This document shows positions 1 to 7,539 of a stretch of 64,000 bases of DNA, one piece after another. A program made the position numbers and the translations under genes. Location: the NCBI RefSeq assembly GCF_900129405.1, contig NZ_FQVQ01000005.1:115492-179491 (forward strand), given 5' to 3'. This DNA is from Flavobacterium fontis (lineage in GTDB: Bacteria > Bacteroidota > Bacteroidia > Flavobacteriales > Flavobacteriaceae). Within the stretch, counting starts at the first letter, position 1. Each line of letters opens with the position of its first letter. Under the pieces are notes generated by a model. That model did not search any database. It saw only the letters and a list, made by a program, of their open reading frames with translations, and was not told the origin of the DNA.

Positions 1-110
1 TCGAAATTTTAAAAAATCTAATCATCCCGATGCAAAACAACCGGGATACACGCTCCATTATTCAGGGTTATTTGCGCCGTAATAAAGTCTTGAAAGTGCT
101 CACATTTTAA
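1..110 (+). CDS. C-terminal end of an unidentified gene (partial)
   Basis: A reading frame enters from the left edge and stops with TAA at 108-110, giving about 35 residues that end RRNKVLKVLTF. Its codon use resembles the neighbouring genes and it lies on the same strand as miaA. The fragment is rich in basic and hydrophobic residues but too short to place in a family, so no function is offered. It could still be a chance open frame, since the start lies outside the window. Confidence 0.5.
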   Translation, partial: EILKNLIIPMQNNRDTRSIIQGYLRRNKVLKVLTF

Positions 111-228
111 TTTTTATGAAGGGCTACTGAAAAACAACATCTCCCCTCATTGTTGGTAAGCCTTTGATTTGACGTAAAATTTTAAATCGCATCCAAACCA
201 AAATTACCTGTCAATAGAACCATTTTGC

Positions 229-236
229 TACCTTTG
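229..236 (+). promoter_or_regulatory. -7 promoter box of miaA (TACCTTTG)
   Basis: TACCTTTG is a perfect match to the Bacteroidota -7 consensus TAnnTTTG. Only five bases separate it from the miaA ATG, so a start site at the usual distance would fall at or next to the start codon, giving a very short or absent leader. No clear -33 TTG was seen at the expected distance. Confidence 0.6.
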
Positions 237-241
237 AACCC

Positions 242-1183
242 ATGCAAGCGCCTCCTCTTTTAATTACGGTTATCGGTCCCACGGCCATCGGGAAAACAGC
301 TCTGGCCATAGCATTAGCAAAGCATTTTGGCAGTGAAATCTTATCCTGTGACAGCCGTCAATTTTACAAAGAAATGCGCATCGGTACCGCAGTTCCTAGC
401 CCCGAAGAACTTGCAGCCGTACCCCACCATTGCATCCAACATATTTCGATACAGGATACCTATAATGTGGGCAACTTTGAAACGGAAGCATTGCAATTGC
501 TAAACCAACTGTTTCAAAAAAATCCAATTCAAATAATGGTAGGAGGATCGGGTCTGTATGTTGATGCGGTCTTGCACGGCTTTGATGAATTTCCAGCTCT
601 AGAGGGGACAATCCGCGAAACGATAAACCAACGCTTTGAAGAAGAAGGTTTGGCCTATTTGCAAGAAACTTTGCAGTCCTTGGACCCGCACTACTTCACC
701 AAATTGACGGCTGAGAATCCGCAAACCCTACAAAATCCACAACGGATGAAACGTTTTGTCGAAGTTTGCTTAGGCACGGGAAAACCCTACTCCTCCTTTA
801 TTGGAAAAAAAGAAAAGGTGCGTCCCTTTCAGTGGATTTGTATCGGATTGGAAGCCGAACGCCACGAATTGTACGACCGTATCAATCGGAGAGTGGATCA
901 CATGATGGCCGACGGACTTTTGGAAGAAGTTCGTGCCCTCTACCCGCAACGCCACTTAAACGCCCTTCAAACGGTAGGTTATCGCGAATTATTTGCTTAT
1001 CTAGAGGGTGATGTGGACTTGCAAACTGCTATTGAAAATATCAAAATGAATACCCGCCGATTTGCGAAACGACAAATGACCTGGTTCAAGCGCGATCCTG
1101 AGACGCTTTGGTTTCCTTACACCACTCCATGGGAAGAAATTGTTAAATCGTTGCCTTTTTCTACCCAGCAACGCAACCTATAA
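242..1183 (+). CDS. miaA: tRNA dimethylallyltransferase
   Basis: MiaA transfers a dimethylallyl group from DMAPP to the N6 of A37 in tRNAs reading codons that start with U, a cytoplasmic modification that stabilises decoding. The 313-residue length is typical. A P-loop GPTAIGKTALA sits at about residues 12-22, followed by the family's substrate segment (CDSRQFYKEM, GTAVPSPEE), and GGSGLYVDA lies near residue 100. The C-terminal NTRRFAKRQMTWFKR motif is characteristic. The start is fixed by the closeness of the P-loop to the N terminus. A lipoprotein gene follows 34 bases downstream on the same strand, so the next four genes may be co-transcribed. Confidence 0.96.
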   Translation: MQAPPLLITVIGPTAIGKTALAIALAKHFGSEILSCDSRQFYKEMRIGTAVPSPEELAAVPHHCIQHISIQDTYNVGNFETEALQLLNQLFQKNPIQIMVGGSGLYVDAVLHGFDEFPALEGTIRETINQRFEEEGLAYLQETLQSLDPHYFTKLTAENPQTLQNPQRMKRFVEVCLGTGKPYSSFIGKKEKVRPFQWICIGLEAERHELYDRINRRVDHMMADGLLEEVRALYPQRHLNALQTVGYRELFAYLEGDVDLQTAIENIKMNTRRFAKRQMTWFKRDPETLWFPYTTPWEEIVKSLPFSTQQRNL

Positions 1184-1217
1184 CGTTTGAATTCATCTTC
1201 TTTATAAACCTTTATTT

Positions 1218-1847
1218 ATGCGATTACTTAGTGGCTTACTCCTCTTGTTTTTGGCCGGTTGTGGCATTCCTTATGACGGAGAAACAATTATCAATATCGA
1301 AGGACGTGTTGTCGATGCGTACAACCAACCGCTCCCAAACCAGCGAGCCTACCTCGGAGCTTCGTATGGTGACGATGGGTACGATACTGCCACCTACAAA
1401 ACCGTGACCGATGGACAAGGTGCTTTCCGCTTAACGCTATTTCGACCGAATGAGGGGGCTGAGTTGATTTTTGAAGAAAACAGTACGTATTTGCCCTTGT
1501 TTTGTACTGGATTGCATACATCCAACTTTTCTGGATTGCAATGGAATCTCGGAACACTTGTACGGTATAAAGCCACTGACTTGGTTTCGGTGACTATTGT
1601 TGTCAATACGGTGAATCCGAATAGTATTTTGGAGCAATTAAAACTTACGGGGATGATTTATACTCCCAACTATGATTTTAATACCCTCACCACAGGAGAC
1701 CCGATTTCGTTGGATTATCAAGTGCGAAAAAATCAAACCTGTACGTTGCAGTATAAAGTCAAAAATGGACTCACCCAACAAGTGTCCGAATTAACTGTAC
1801 CCCTTGTAATTGCTGAATCGAATGTAACCTACACCTTAAATTTATGA
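1218..1847 (+). CDS. Hypothetical lipoprotein with a carboxypeptidase-regulatory-like N-terminal region
   Basis: This 209-residue protein begins with a lipoprotein signal peptide (MRLLSGLLLLFLAGCG, lipobox LAGC, mature N-terminal Cys at about residue 15). The next part, with IEGRVVDAYNQPLPN and TDGQGAFRLTL, resembles the beta-sandwich 'regulatory' fold common in Bacteroidota surface proteins. The rest has no family I recognise. Its last codons overlap the start of the following outer-membrane-type gene (ATGA), so the two are translationally coupled and may act together at the cell envelope. Function unknown. Confidence 0.8.
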   Translation: MRLLSGLLLLFLAGCGIPYDGETIINIEGRVVDAYNQPLPNQRAYLGASYGDDGYDTATYKTVTDGQGAFRLTLFRPNEGAELIFEENSTYLPLFCTGLHTSNFSGLQWNLGTLVRYKATDLVSVTIVVNTVNPNSILEQLKLTGMIYTPNYDFNTLTTGDPISLDYQVRKNQTCTLQYKVKNGLTQQVSELTVPLVIAESNVTYTLNL

Positions 1848-2455
1848 AACGAAAATGCCTAACAATGATACTTGTCGTTTGGAGTAGTCTTGGACTTCAG
1901 GCGCAAAAAGTAAAAAAACAACCTTGGATTGATTTCAATCCCGCTTTTCGTTTTGGGTTTCAGTATCCTCAGTTGGTTGGTTCCAATTTTTTTGCCGACG
2001 ATTTAACCGAATCCTTAGGATTTCATACCAGCTTGTCTCTAGTTAAAATAGCCAATTTTAGGGCTACCGTAGGGTGGGAATTGCAAGGCTACCGCAATAA
2101 CAATCCGAATCGGATTGGCAATTTTAGTCATATTCAATCGAGCACTGCCCTATTTCAAGTTGAATATGAACATCCGCTTAACGGACGGTGGGTGTTGAAT
2201 CCAACGCTGGCGTACGGCCAAAGTCGGATTACCTATCGGGCCACGCGAAGCGGCACAACCCTTGCCCGTCAAAGTTGGGAAGAAATACGCTTGGGATCGT
2301 ATGCGAATTACAGTTTTGATAAAACCTTTGTAGGGTATGTCGGATTGCATTATGCTTTTTTATACAATAGTGACATCAAGGCGTCTCCCGCCGATGAGGA
2401 TTATTTTGGAAGAGGAAATAAACTCGTACTTTCGCTGGGCATTTTAATTCACTAA
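1844..2455 (+). CDS. Hypothetical outer-membrane beta-barrel-type protein
   Basis: A 203-residue protein with a cleavable signal peptide (MKRKCLTMILVVWSSLGLQAQ, cleavage likely after AQA or LQA). The mature part has alternating aromatic and polar strands with glycines (FRFGFQYPQLVG, ATVGWELQGY, YVGLHYAFLY) and a hydrophobic end typical of small outer-membrane barrels. The start overlaps the stop of the upstream lipoprotein gene by four bases. I do not recognise a named family. The tight coupling suggests a two-component envelope unit, which is an inference. Confidence 0.75.
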   Translation: MKRKCLTMILVVWSSLGLQAQKVKKQPWIDFNPAFRFGFQYPQLVGSNFFADDLTESLGFHTSLSLVKIANFRATVGWELQGYRNNNPNRIGNFSHIQSSTALFQVEYEHPLNGRWVLNPTLAYGQSRITYRATRSGTTLARQSWEEIRLGSYANYSFDKTFVGYVGLHYAFLYNSDIKASPADEDYFGRGNKLVLSLGILIH

Positions 2456-2456
2456 T

Positions 2457-3185
2457 ATGGCTATATCGCCTCAGTTTACGTCGCGCTATGCGCAAGAATG
2501 GACCATTACTTTTTTACAGTGTTATCCCAATGGGATGCTGAAATACACCGATTTGTGCAATCTTTTACAACTCACGGCAGGAGCACATGCCGATCTGGGC
2601 GGACTGAGTTATCGGGCCATGCAACGCCACCATCAGGCGTGGGTGTTGAGCAGGATGCGGGTCGAAATAAACGCTTTGCCCCGCTGGCAAGATACCGTCA
2701 CCGTGAAAACCTGGATTCATGCTTTGGAGAATTCGCGCTCGACCCGTTGTTTGGAGTTATGGCACGGCGATGAGAAATGGGTAAGTTGTGAAACCTATTG
2801 GGCGGTTTTGAATACCCAAACCCGTCGCCCTGACACGCTAGCATTACCCAATGATCATTTTGTGCGCTATGACGAGCGCGCAACAGTTCTACCCACCCAA
2901 AAAATAGCATTGCCGAGTTCGCTTGAAACGGTTGAAAACTACCGTATTCGGGTATCTGATTTGGATATCGTGAATCATGTCAATAACGTAAAATACTTGG
3001 AATGGTGTTTGAATCATTGCGATCCGCATCGTTTGTTTGAAAGACGTTTGCGGGCTTTTGACATGAATTTCATGCGGGAAATGCATTTAGGTCAAGAAGC
3101 CGAAATCGGGCACCACGAGGGCGTCTTTGTTGTGTCGCATGAAGGAAAAAATTGTTTCGCGTTGGCGATGGACTGGGTCGATTGA
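2457..3185 (+). CDS. Acyl-[acyl-carrier-protein] thioesterase
   Basis: The protein has 242 residues and a double hot-dog architecture of the FatA/FatB-like family, which releases fatty acids from acyl-ACP. Recognisable points are the early YTDLCNLLQLTAGAHAD helix, the WVLSRMRVEI strand, WIHALENSRSTR, and the second half beginning YRIRVSDLDIVNHVNNVKYLEW, whose Asp/Asn/His cluster corresponds to the catalytic region of plant and bacterial acyl-ACP thioesterases. It starts one base after the preceding stop and probably belongs to the miaA operon. A strong terminator follows at about 3247. Confidence 0.88.
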   Translation: MAISPQFTSRYAQEWTITFLQCYPNGMLKYTDLCNLLQLTAGAHADLGGLSYRAMQRHHQAWVLSRMRVEINALPRWQDTVTVKTWIHALENSRSTRCLELWHGDEKWVSCETYWAVLNTQTRRPDTLALPNDHFVRYDERATVLPTQKIALPSSLETVENYRIRVSDLDIVNHVNNVKYLEWCLNHCDPHRLFERRLRAFDMNFMREMHLGQEAEIGHHEGVFVVSHEGKNCFALAMDWVD

Positions 3186-3196
3186 TGCAGGATGTC

Positions 3197-3341
3197 GCGC
3201 CGGGATAGACGTGGAAAGTTCGCCTTAACGGCCCAACGAGCAAAACCCCGAAAACAAGGCGACCTTGTGAAGCCCTTGTTTTCGGGATTTTTTTTTGCTT
3301 TGGGGCGGTGGGCGACTTGAAACAGATAGCCCGAAAAGCGC
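3197..3341. ncRNA. Candidate structured RNA or intergenic element
   Basis: The stretch between two convergent genes shows nested complementarity. GCGC plus CGGG (3197-3204) can pair with CCCG (3330-3333) and GCGC (3338-3341) around an AAAA bulge. AAG plus TCGCC (3216-3224, one T bulged) pairs with GGCGACTT (3311-3318). A 13-bp perfect hairpin sits inside at 3247-3286. It resembles, from memory, recurrent flavobacterial intergenic elements carrying GGATAG and GATAGCC boxes, possibly the Rfam Flavo-1 motif, but that identity is unverified. The strand is uncertain: on the plus strand the inner hairpin is followed by a T-run, so it would terminate before the outer stem completes. Confidence 0.45.
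3247..3297 (+). terminator. Strong rho-independent terminator
   Basis: A perfect 13-bp stem (CCCGAAAACAAGG, 3247-3259, with its complement at 3274-3286) encloses a 14-base loop and is followed by a run of nine T. It closes the miaA-to-thioesterase unit. On the minus strand the same stem is followed by only four T and could help end the response-regulator transcript. Confidence 0.9.
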
Positions 3342-3377
3342 CCAAAAAAAATCCCCATCGTACGACAGGGACTGGAA

Positions 3378-4082
3378 TTATTTTTTGACTACCAAACGGA
3401 ATCCTTCGCCGTGAATGTTGAGGATTTCGACATTAGGATCGTCTTTTAAATATTTACGCAATTTGGCGATATATACGTCCATACTTCGCGAGGTAAAATA
3501 ATTGTCATCGCGCCAGATTTTGGTCAGTGCCAATTCGCGCGGCATCAAGTCCTCGACATACAACGCTAAAAGTTTCAACAACTCATTTTCCTTCGGTGAA
3601 AGTTTGATCGGCTCTTCGCCAGGGAAGGTAAGAAAGCGCAATTTGGAGTTCAAATGAAACTTCCCGATAGTGAATTCGAACTGTGTATTTTCGGCCTTGG
3701 TTTCGGACGATTTACGTTGCATAATCGCTTTGATTTTCATCAACAAGACTTCGGAATCGAAGGGTTTATTGAGGTAATCATCGGCGCCCACTTTATAGCC
3801 TTTGAGAACATCCTCTTTCATGGTTTTGGCGGTTAGGAAAATCAGCGGAATTTCTTTGTTTTTCTCGCGAATTTCTTTGGCCAAGGTATACCCATCTTTG
3901 TAGGGCATCATGACGTCTAATATACAGAGGTCGTAGGTATCTTTTTTGAATTTTTCGAAGCCTTCCATACCGTTTTTGGCCAGGGTCACTTCAAAGTCGT
4001 TGAGGGTTAAGTAGTCTTTGAGGATGGCACCAAAATTTTGGTCGTCTTCTACAAGTAGGATTTTTTTTGTCTCTTTTTCCAT
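3378..4082 (-). CDS. Two-component response regulator, OmpR/PhoB type
   Basis: This 234-residue regulator has a receiver domain at about 1-125 (acidic pair EDD near residue 17, phospho-acceptor Asp in LCILDVMMP, Lys in NKPFD) and a C-terminal winged helix (about 140-232, ending YIAKLRKYL and NIHGEGFRLV) that binds direct-repeat DNA. It is six bases downstream of the histidine kinase gene and is surely co-transcribed with it. The pair resembles RprX/RprY-type systems of Bacteroidota. The regulated genes cannot be read from here, but repeated TTAAC half-sites upstream of the kinase suggest autoregulation. Confidence 0.93.
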   Translation of the reverse strand: MEKETKKILLVEDDQNFGAILKDYLTLNDFEVTLAKNGMEGFEKFKKDTYDLCILDVMMPYKDGYTLAKEIREKNKEIPLIFLTAKTMKEDVLKGYKVGADDYLNKPFDSEVLLMKIKAIMQRKSSETKAENTQFEFTIGKFHLNSKLRFLTFPGEEPIKLSPKENELLKLLALYVEDLMPRELALTKIWRDDNYFTSRSMDVYIAKLRKYLKDDPNVEILNIHGEGFRLVVKK

Positions 4083-4088
4083 GGTAAT

Positions 4089-5672
4089 CTAGTTTATCAG
4101 TGGGACTTTAATGATGAATGTACTTCCTTTTCCTTTTTCGCTTTCCACGAAGATTTGGCTGTTGTGATCGTCCACTATTCGCTTCACATACGCCAAACCT
4201 AACCCGTGTCCTTTTACGTTGTGCACGTCACCGGTGTGTTCGCGATAGAATTTTTCAAAAATTCTTTTTTGAGCGGTTTTGCTCATTCCTATCCCATTAT
4301 CCTTTATTTTAATCAGTATAAAATCCTTTATATTTTCAGTGCGTATTTCTATAACGGGTTCTTCGGTAGAATATTTTATGGCGTTATCCAAAATATTAAC
4401 AATTACATTTGTGAAATGTACATCGTTGAGTAATACGGTGCTTCGGGTTGCTTCACAATGACTTTGAATGCTACCGTTGCGATTTTCTACGATTAAATTC
4501 ACGTGCTCAATAGCATCATCAATAATTTCATGGATGTCACGAGGCTCTTTGCTGATGTCGAGCTCTTTCTTTTCGAGCTTGGAAATTCGTAGAACGTTTT
4601 CTACTTGTGCATGCATTCGTTTATTCTCGTCGCGAATCATTTGAAGGTAACGAAAAACTTTCTCCTTGTCTTCGATGACTTTGGGATTTCGAATGGCATC
4701 GAGGGCCAAGTTGATGGTTGCAATCGGTGTTTTGAACTCGTGTGTCATGTTGTTGATAAAGTCCGTTTTGATTTCAGAAATCTGACGTTGTTTAATCAAC
4801 TGATGCAATGCATTGGCATACGCAATAATGATGATGAGTGTAAAAACGATGGACAACAGCGTAATGGCTAAAATTTCGGAGAAGAGGAACTTCTTCTTTT
4901 GGGGAAAATTTACCAAGAGGTTGTACCGGTTGTGACCGTCGTTATCGATAAGAATCGGAATAGAATAGGTGGAATACTTATCGTAATTAAAATGCTCTGA
5001 TTTGATTTTGGTCGCTAAGCCGTTGCTGTAGACATCAAATTCAAAAGGAGTATTGATTCCGTATTCTTTAAGTTCGGCGTTGAGCAAATTCTTAAGTTGA
5101 GCTACCGTAATTCGCTCTTGAATCGGTTTTTGTGCGGCTACGTCTTTGTAGGCGATTTCAAACTGAACATCTTGGAGAATATCTACAGTACCGTCGCGCT
5201 CGATCGAAATATCGGGCGTCATTTTATTCTGAAAGCCTTTGTCCTCGAATTCTTTACCGTTGAAAACAGTAGTTTTTCGCTTGGTGGTAAAGTTTTTTAC
5301 GGTTGTACTATCATCATTTTTATCAAAGAACGACTGCATGATATAATAATCCTCCATCGTAATGCTGTTGGAGTAGATTATGGTTTGATTTGTTTTCTTG
5401 TTTCGCTGTACGTATTTATACTCCAAAAAATCTTCTTTTTGAGGAAGTTTACCCGTACTGTCCTTGAGTTGGTTATAGCGATTTAAAAACGAGTATTTCT
5501 CTTGTTTTTCGAGCTTTTCGGCTACATTTCCGAGGACTTGCTTCACATGAAATTTGAATTGTTCTTCGCTTTTTTCCAGGGAACTGTTGAACCAATATAC
5601 CTGTACCAAAATGATTCCCAAAAGGGAAATACTCATTAAGAAAACCAGGAGGCGAAAAACAAATTTATTCAT
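4089..5672 (-). CDS. Two-component sensor histidine kinase
   Basis: A membrane sensor kinase of about 527 residues. Two transmembrane helices (about 7-27 and 268-290, ending in IIIIAYANAL) bracket a periplasmic sensing region of some 240 residues with no family I recognise. The HisKA box follows (NNMTHEFKTPIATINLAL, with the phospho-accepting His), then an HATPase_c domain with the N, G1 and G2 boxes (DNAIKYS, IKDNGIGM, GHGLGLAYVKR). I chose ATG at 5672; a GTG lies one codon upstream. The regulator gene follows after six bases, and the fused glycosyltransferase/CoaE gene ends 68 bases upstream. Confidence 0.93.
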   Translation of the reverse strand: MNKFVFRLLVFLMSISLLGIILVQVYWFNSSLEKSEEQFKFHVKQVLGNVAEKLEKQEKYSFLNRYNQLKDSTGKLPQKEDFLEYKYVQRNKKTNQTIIYSNSITMEDYYIMQSFFDKNDDSTTVKNFTTKRKTTVFNGKEFEDKGFQNKMTPDISIERDGTVDILQDVQFEIAYKDVAAQKPIQERITVAQLKNLLNAELKEYGINTPFEFDVYSNGLATKIKSEHFNYDKYSTYSIPILIDNDGHNRYNLLVNFPQKKKFLFSEILAITLLSIVFTLIIIIAYANALHQLIKQRQISEIKTDFINNMTHEFKTPIATINLALDAIRNPKVIEDKEKVFRYLQMIRDENKRMHAQVENVLRISKLEKKELDISKEPRDIHEIIDDAIEHVNLIVENRNGSIQSHCEATRSTVLLNDVHFTNVIVNILDNAIKYSTEEPVIEIRTENIKDFILIKIKDNGIGMSKTAQKRIFEKFYREHTGDVHNVKGHGLGLAYVKRIVDDHNSQIFVESEKGKGSTFIIKVPLIN

Positions 5673-5690
5673 CACCTCAAAATTAAGATT

Positions 5691-5729
5691 TTAACATTTG
5701 GAATGTTAATGTATTAACCAAACATTAAC
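5691..5729. promoter_or_regulatory. Candidate operator with repeated TTAAC half-sites
   Basis: The gap upstream of the kinase gene holds TTAAC at 5691, 5714 and 5725 and the inverted form GTTAA at 5705-5709. TTAACATT (5691-5698) and AATGTTAA (5702-5709) form a perfect inverted repeat, and the copies at 5714 and 5725 are 11 bp apart, the spacing used by OmpR/PhoB-type regulators. Autoregulation by the adjacent regulator is inferred. Confidence 0.4.
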
Positions 5730-5740
5730 ACAGGCGTGTT

Positions 5741-7453
5741 TTATTGCTTTTTTTTCAAAGAAATGAGGATTTCCTCGATTTGGTGCTTGGTTTCTTCAAA
5801 ATTTTCATTTTGAATGACATACTGACTGCGTGCGGCACGTTCTTCGTCGGAGAGTTGATTGTTAATTCTTTGTAGTATTTTTTCTCGGGTAGTTTGATCG
5901 CGTTTCAACACACGAGCGATGCGTAATTCTAAAGGAGCGGTAATGGTAATTACGGCATCGCAATCTTTATAGCTTCCGCTTTCAAAAAGGATGGCTGCTT
6001 CTTTAAATACAATGGGTTCGCGTTGGTGTGCAATGAGCCACTGCTCAAAATGCTTTTTTACTGCGGGATGCACGATGGCATTGAGTTGTTTGAGCTTTTC
6101 GGGATTATTAAAAACAACGGCTGCCAACTGTTCCCGGTTTAATTTTCGTTCTTCATTGTAAATCTCCTCTCCAAAACAAGTGGCAATTTGGGCCACAATT
6201 TCGGGAAAATCCATTACTTTTTTGGCCTCGAGGTCAGAGATATACACGGGATATCCTTTGGCGATGAGATACTGGGCAAGTGTAGTTTTCCCGCTTCCGA
6301 TTCCTCCTGTTAAACCGATAATTTTGGTTTTTACAGGGGTGGTATCTACGATTTTCTGCAGAGGAGCTATGAATTTATCCAATGCCTTTTCGACCGACTT
6401 ATGAATTGGTTCTTCGGCTTCTTTGTGAATATGAATTTCTTCGGTGAGACGGGCTTCTTTGGTGGTAAAAAACAATTCAGGAAAAGCCTCTTGCGGATTT
6501 TTTTTAAGCCAATGGATTCGATAATGGGATAAAAGAAAGCCGCTTCCATATCCTTTAAACTGTTTCCACACCGCAACAATTGAGAGTAGGCCGATCCATG
6601 GATTGCGGTTTTGAATGGAAGATACCAGAAAAATTAAGGCAAAATACCCCATATACATTCGCATGCCCCAATCCCACAAAAACAATAACCCTAAAAAGGA
6701 AACCAAGAGACCCGCCATAAACAGGGTCGGAAACCAAAAGGTTATCTTGGCATATTCGGGATACCAACGGTTTAAAATAGGGCGTGCTTTACCGAATTTA
6801 TGGACTTGTAGACTAAATTTATCCCAATCAATCCGGCGTTTGTGAAAGACGTAGGCCTTTTTAAACAAACGCGTTTTGAATCCCATTTTCCACAACCGTA
6901 TGGACAAATCAGGATCTTCACCGGGATGTATATTTCCGAAACCTTTGGAGGCTTCGAAGGCTTTTTTGGAAATCCCCATATTAAAACTACGGGGTTGGAA
7001 CTTATCAATTTTCTCCGAACCACCTCGGATACCACCGGTAGTTAAAAAAGAGGTCATGGCAAAATTGATCGCCCGCTGAATCGTTGAGAATGACTTCAGG
7101 GCTTGGTCGGGTCCTCCAAAACAATCGACATAATTGGATTGTAATTCTTTGACTACCTCGGCCATATAGTGTGGGGGAATAATACAATCGGAATCAAAGA
7201 TGATAAAATAATCCCCCTTGGCCACTCGCATCCCAAAATTTCGGGAGTCGCCGGGACCCGAATTGGTTTTGTAATAATAGGACAACTGCAATTTTTGCGC
7301 ATATTTTTGCACCACGGCTTTACAATCAATACTGGATCCATCTTCTACAATAACGACTTCAAAGTCGGGAAAGGTGGATTGCACCAAACTTGAAAGAAGC
7401 TCATCGATTTCGTCAGGTCGATTGTATACAGGGATAATGATCGAAAACTGCAT
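5741..7453 (-). CDS. coaE: Fusion: family 2 glycosyltransferase plus dephospho-CoA kinase
   Basis: One uninterrupted frame of about 570 residues joins two enzymes. Residues 1-235 form a GT2 domain (SIIIPVYNRPDE, VVIVEDGSS, FDSDCIIP as DXD, GEDPDLSIRLWKMG) that moves sugar from a nucleotide donor, followed by membrane segments at about 230-300. After a charged linker comes CoaE (about 377-570: GLTGGIGSGKTT P-loop, NREQLAAVVF, HPAVKKHFEQW), which phosphorylates dephospho-CoA in the last step of CoA synthesis. No ATG lies near the junction; one in-frame TTG (LDKF) about 20 residues upstream of the P-loop region could allow internal initiation. I chose the start at 7453 because the -7 box at 7468 lies inside the longer frame that begins at 7486. 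Confidence 0.9.
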   Translation of the reverse strand: MQFSIIIPVYNRPDEIDELLSSLVQSTFPDFEVVIVEDGSSIDCKAVVQKYAQKLQLSYYYKTNSGPGDSRNFGMRVAKGDYFIIFDSDCIIPPHYMAEVVKELQSNYVDCFGGPDQALKSFSTIQRAINFAMTSFLTTGGIRGGSEKIDKFQPRSFNMGISKKAFEASKGFGNIHPGEDPDLSIRLWKMGFKTRLFKKAYVFHKRRIDWDKFSLQVHKFGKARPILNRWYPEYAKITFWFPTLFMAGLLVSFLGLLFLWDWGMRMYMGYFALIFLVSSIQNRNPWIGLLSIVAVWKQFKGYGSGFLLSHYRIHWLKKNPQEAFPELFFTTKEARLTEEIHIHKEAEEPIHKSVEKALDKFIAPLQKIVDTTPVKTKIIGLTGGIGSGKTTLAQYLIAKGYPVYISDLEAKKVMDFPEIVAQIATCFGEEIYNEERKLNREQLAAVVFNNPEKLKQLNAIVHPAVKKHFEQWLIAHQREPIVFKEAAILFESGSYKDCDAVITITAPLELRIARVLKRDQTTREKILQRINNQLSDEERAARSQYVIQNENFEETKHQIEEILISLKKKQ

Positions 7454-7467
7454 TCCTATTTTTTTGG

Positions 7468-7475
7468 CAAATATA
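7468..7475 (-). promoter_or_regulatory. -7 promoter box (TATATTTG) of the GT2-CoaE gene
   Basis: A perfect TAnnTTTG on the minus strand, 14 bases before the ATG at 7453. It lies inside the longer open frame, which argues for the shorter start. The upstream gene's terminator hairpin overlaps the expected -33 area. Confidence 0.65.
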
Positions 7476-7489
7476 CTCGATACCAAAAG

Positions 7490-7517
7490 AAAATGTCCCG
7501 AAGTATCGGGACATTTT
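7490..7517 (-). terminator. Terminator of the large secreted protein gene
   Basis: A perfect 12-bp stem (AAAATGTCCCGA and its complement) with a four-base loop lies 22 bases after the stop at 7540. The A/T ends of the stem supply the T-run on either strand. Confidence 0.85.
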
Positions 7518-7539
7518 TAAGGATAAAAGTAGGATAAAA

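Noticed and set aside
3070..3358. Two overlapping minus-strand open frames of 88-91 residues
   Set aside because: They cover the thioesterase 3' end and the structured terminator region and have no protein-like features.
5097..5486. A 129-residue plus-strand open frame
   Set aside because: It lies wholly antisense to the periplasmic region of the histidine kinase and has no recognisable motif.
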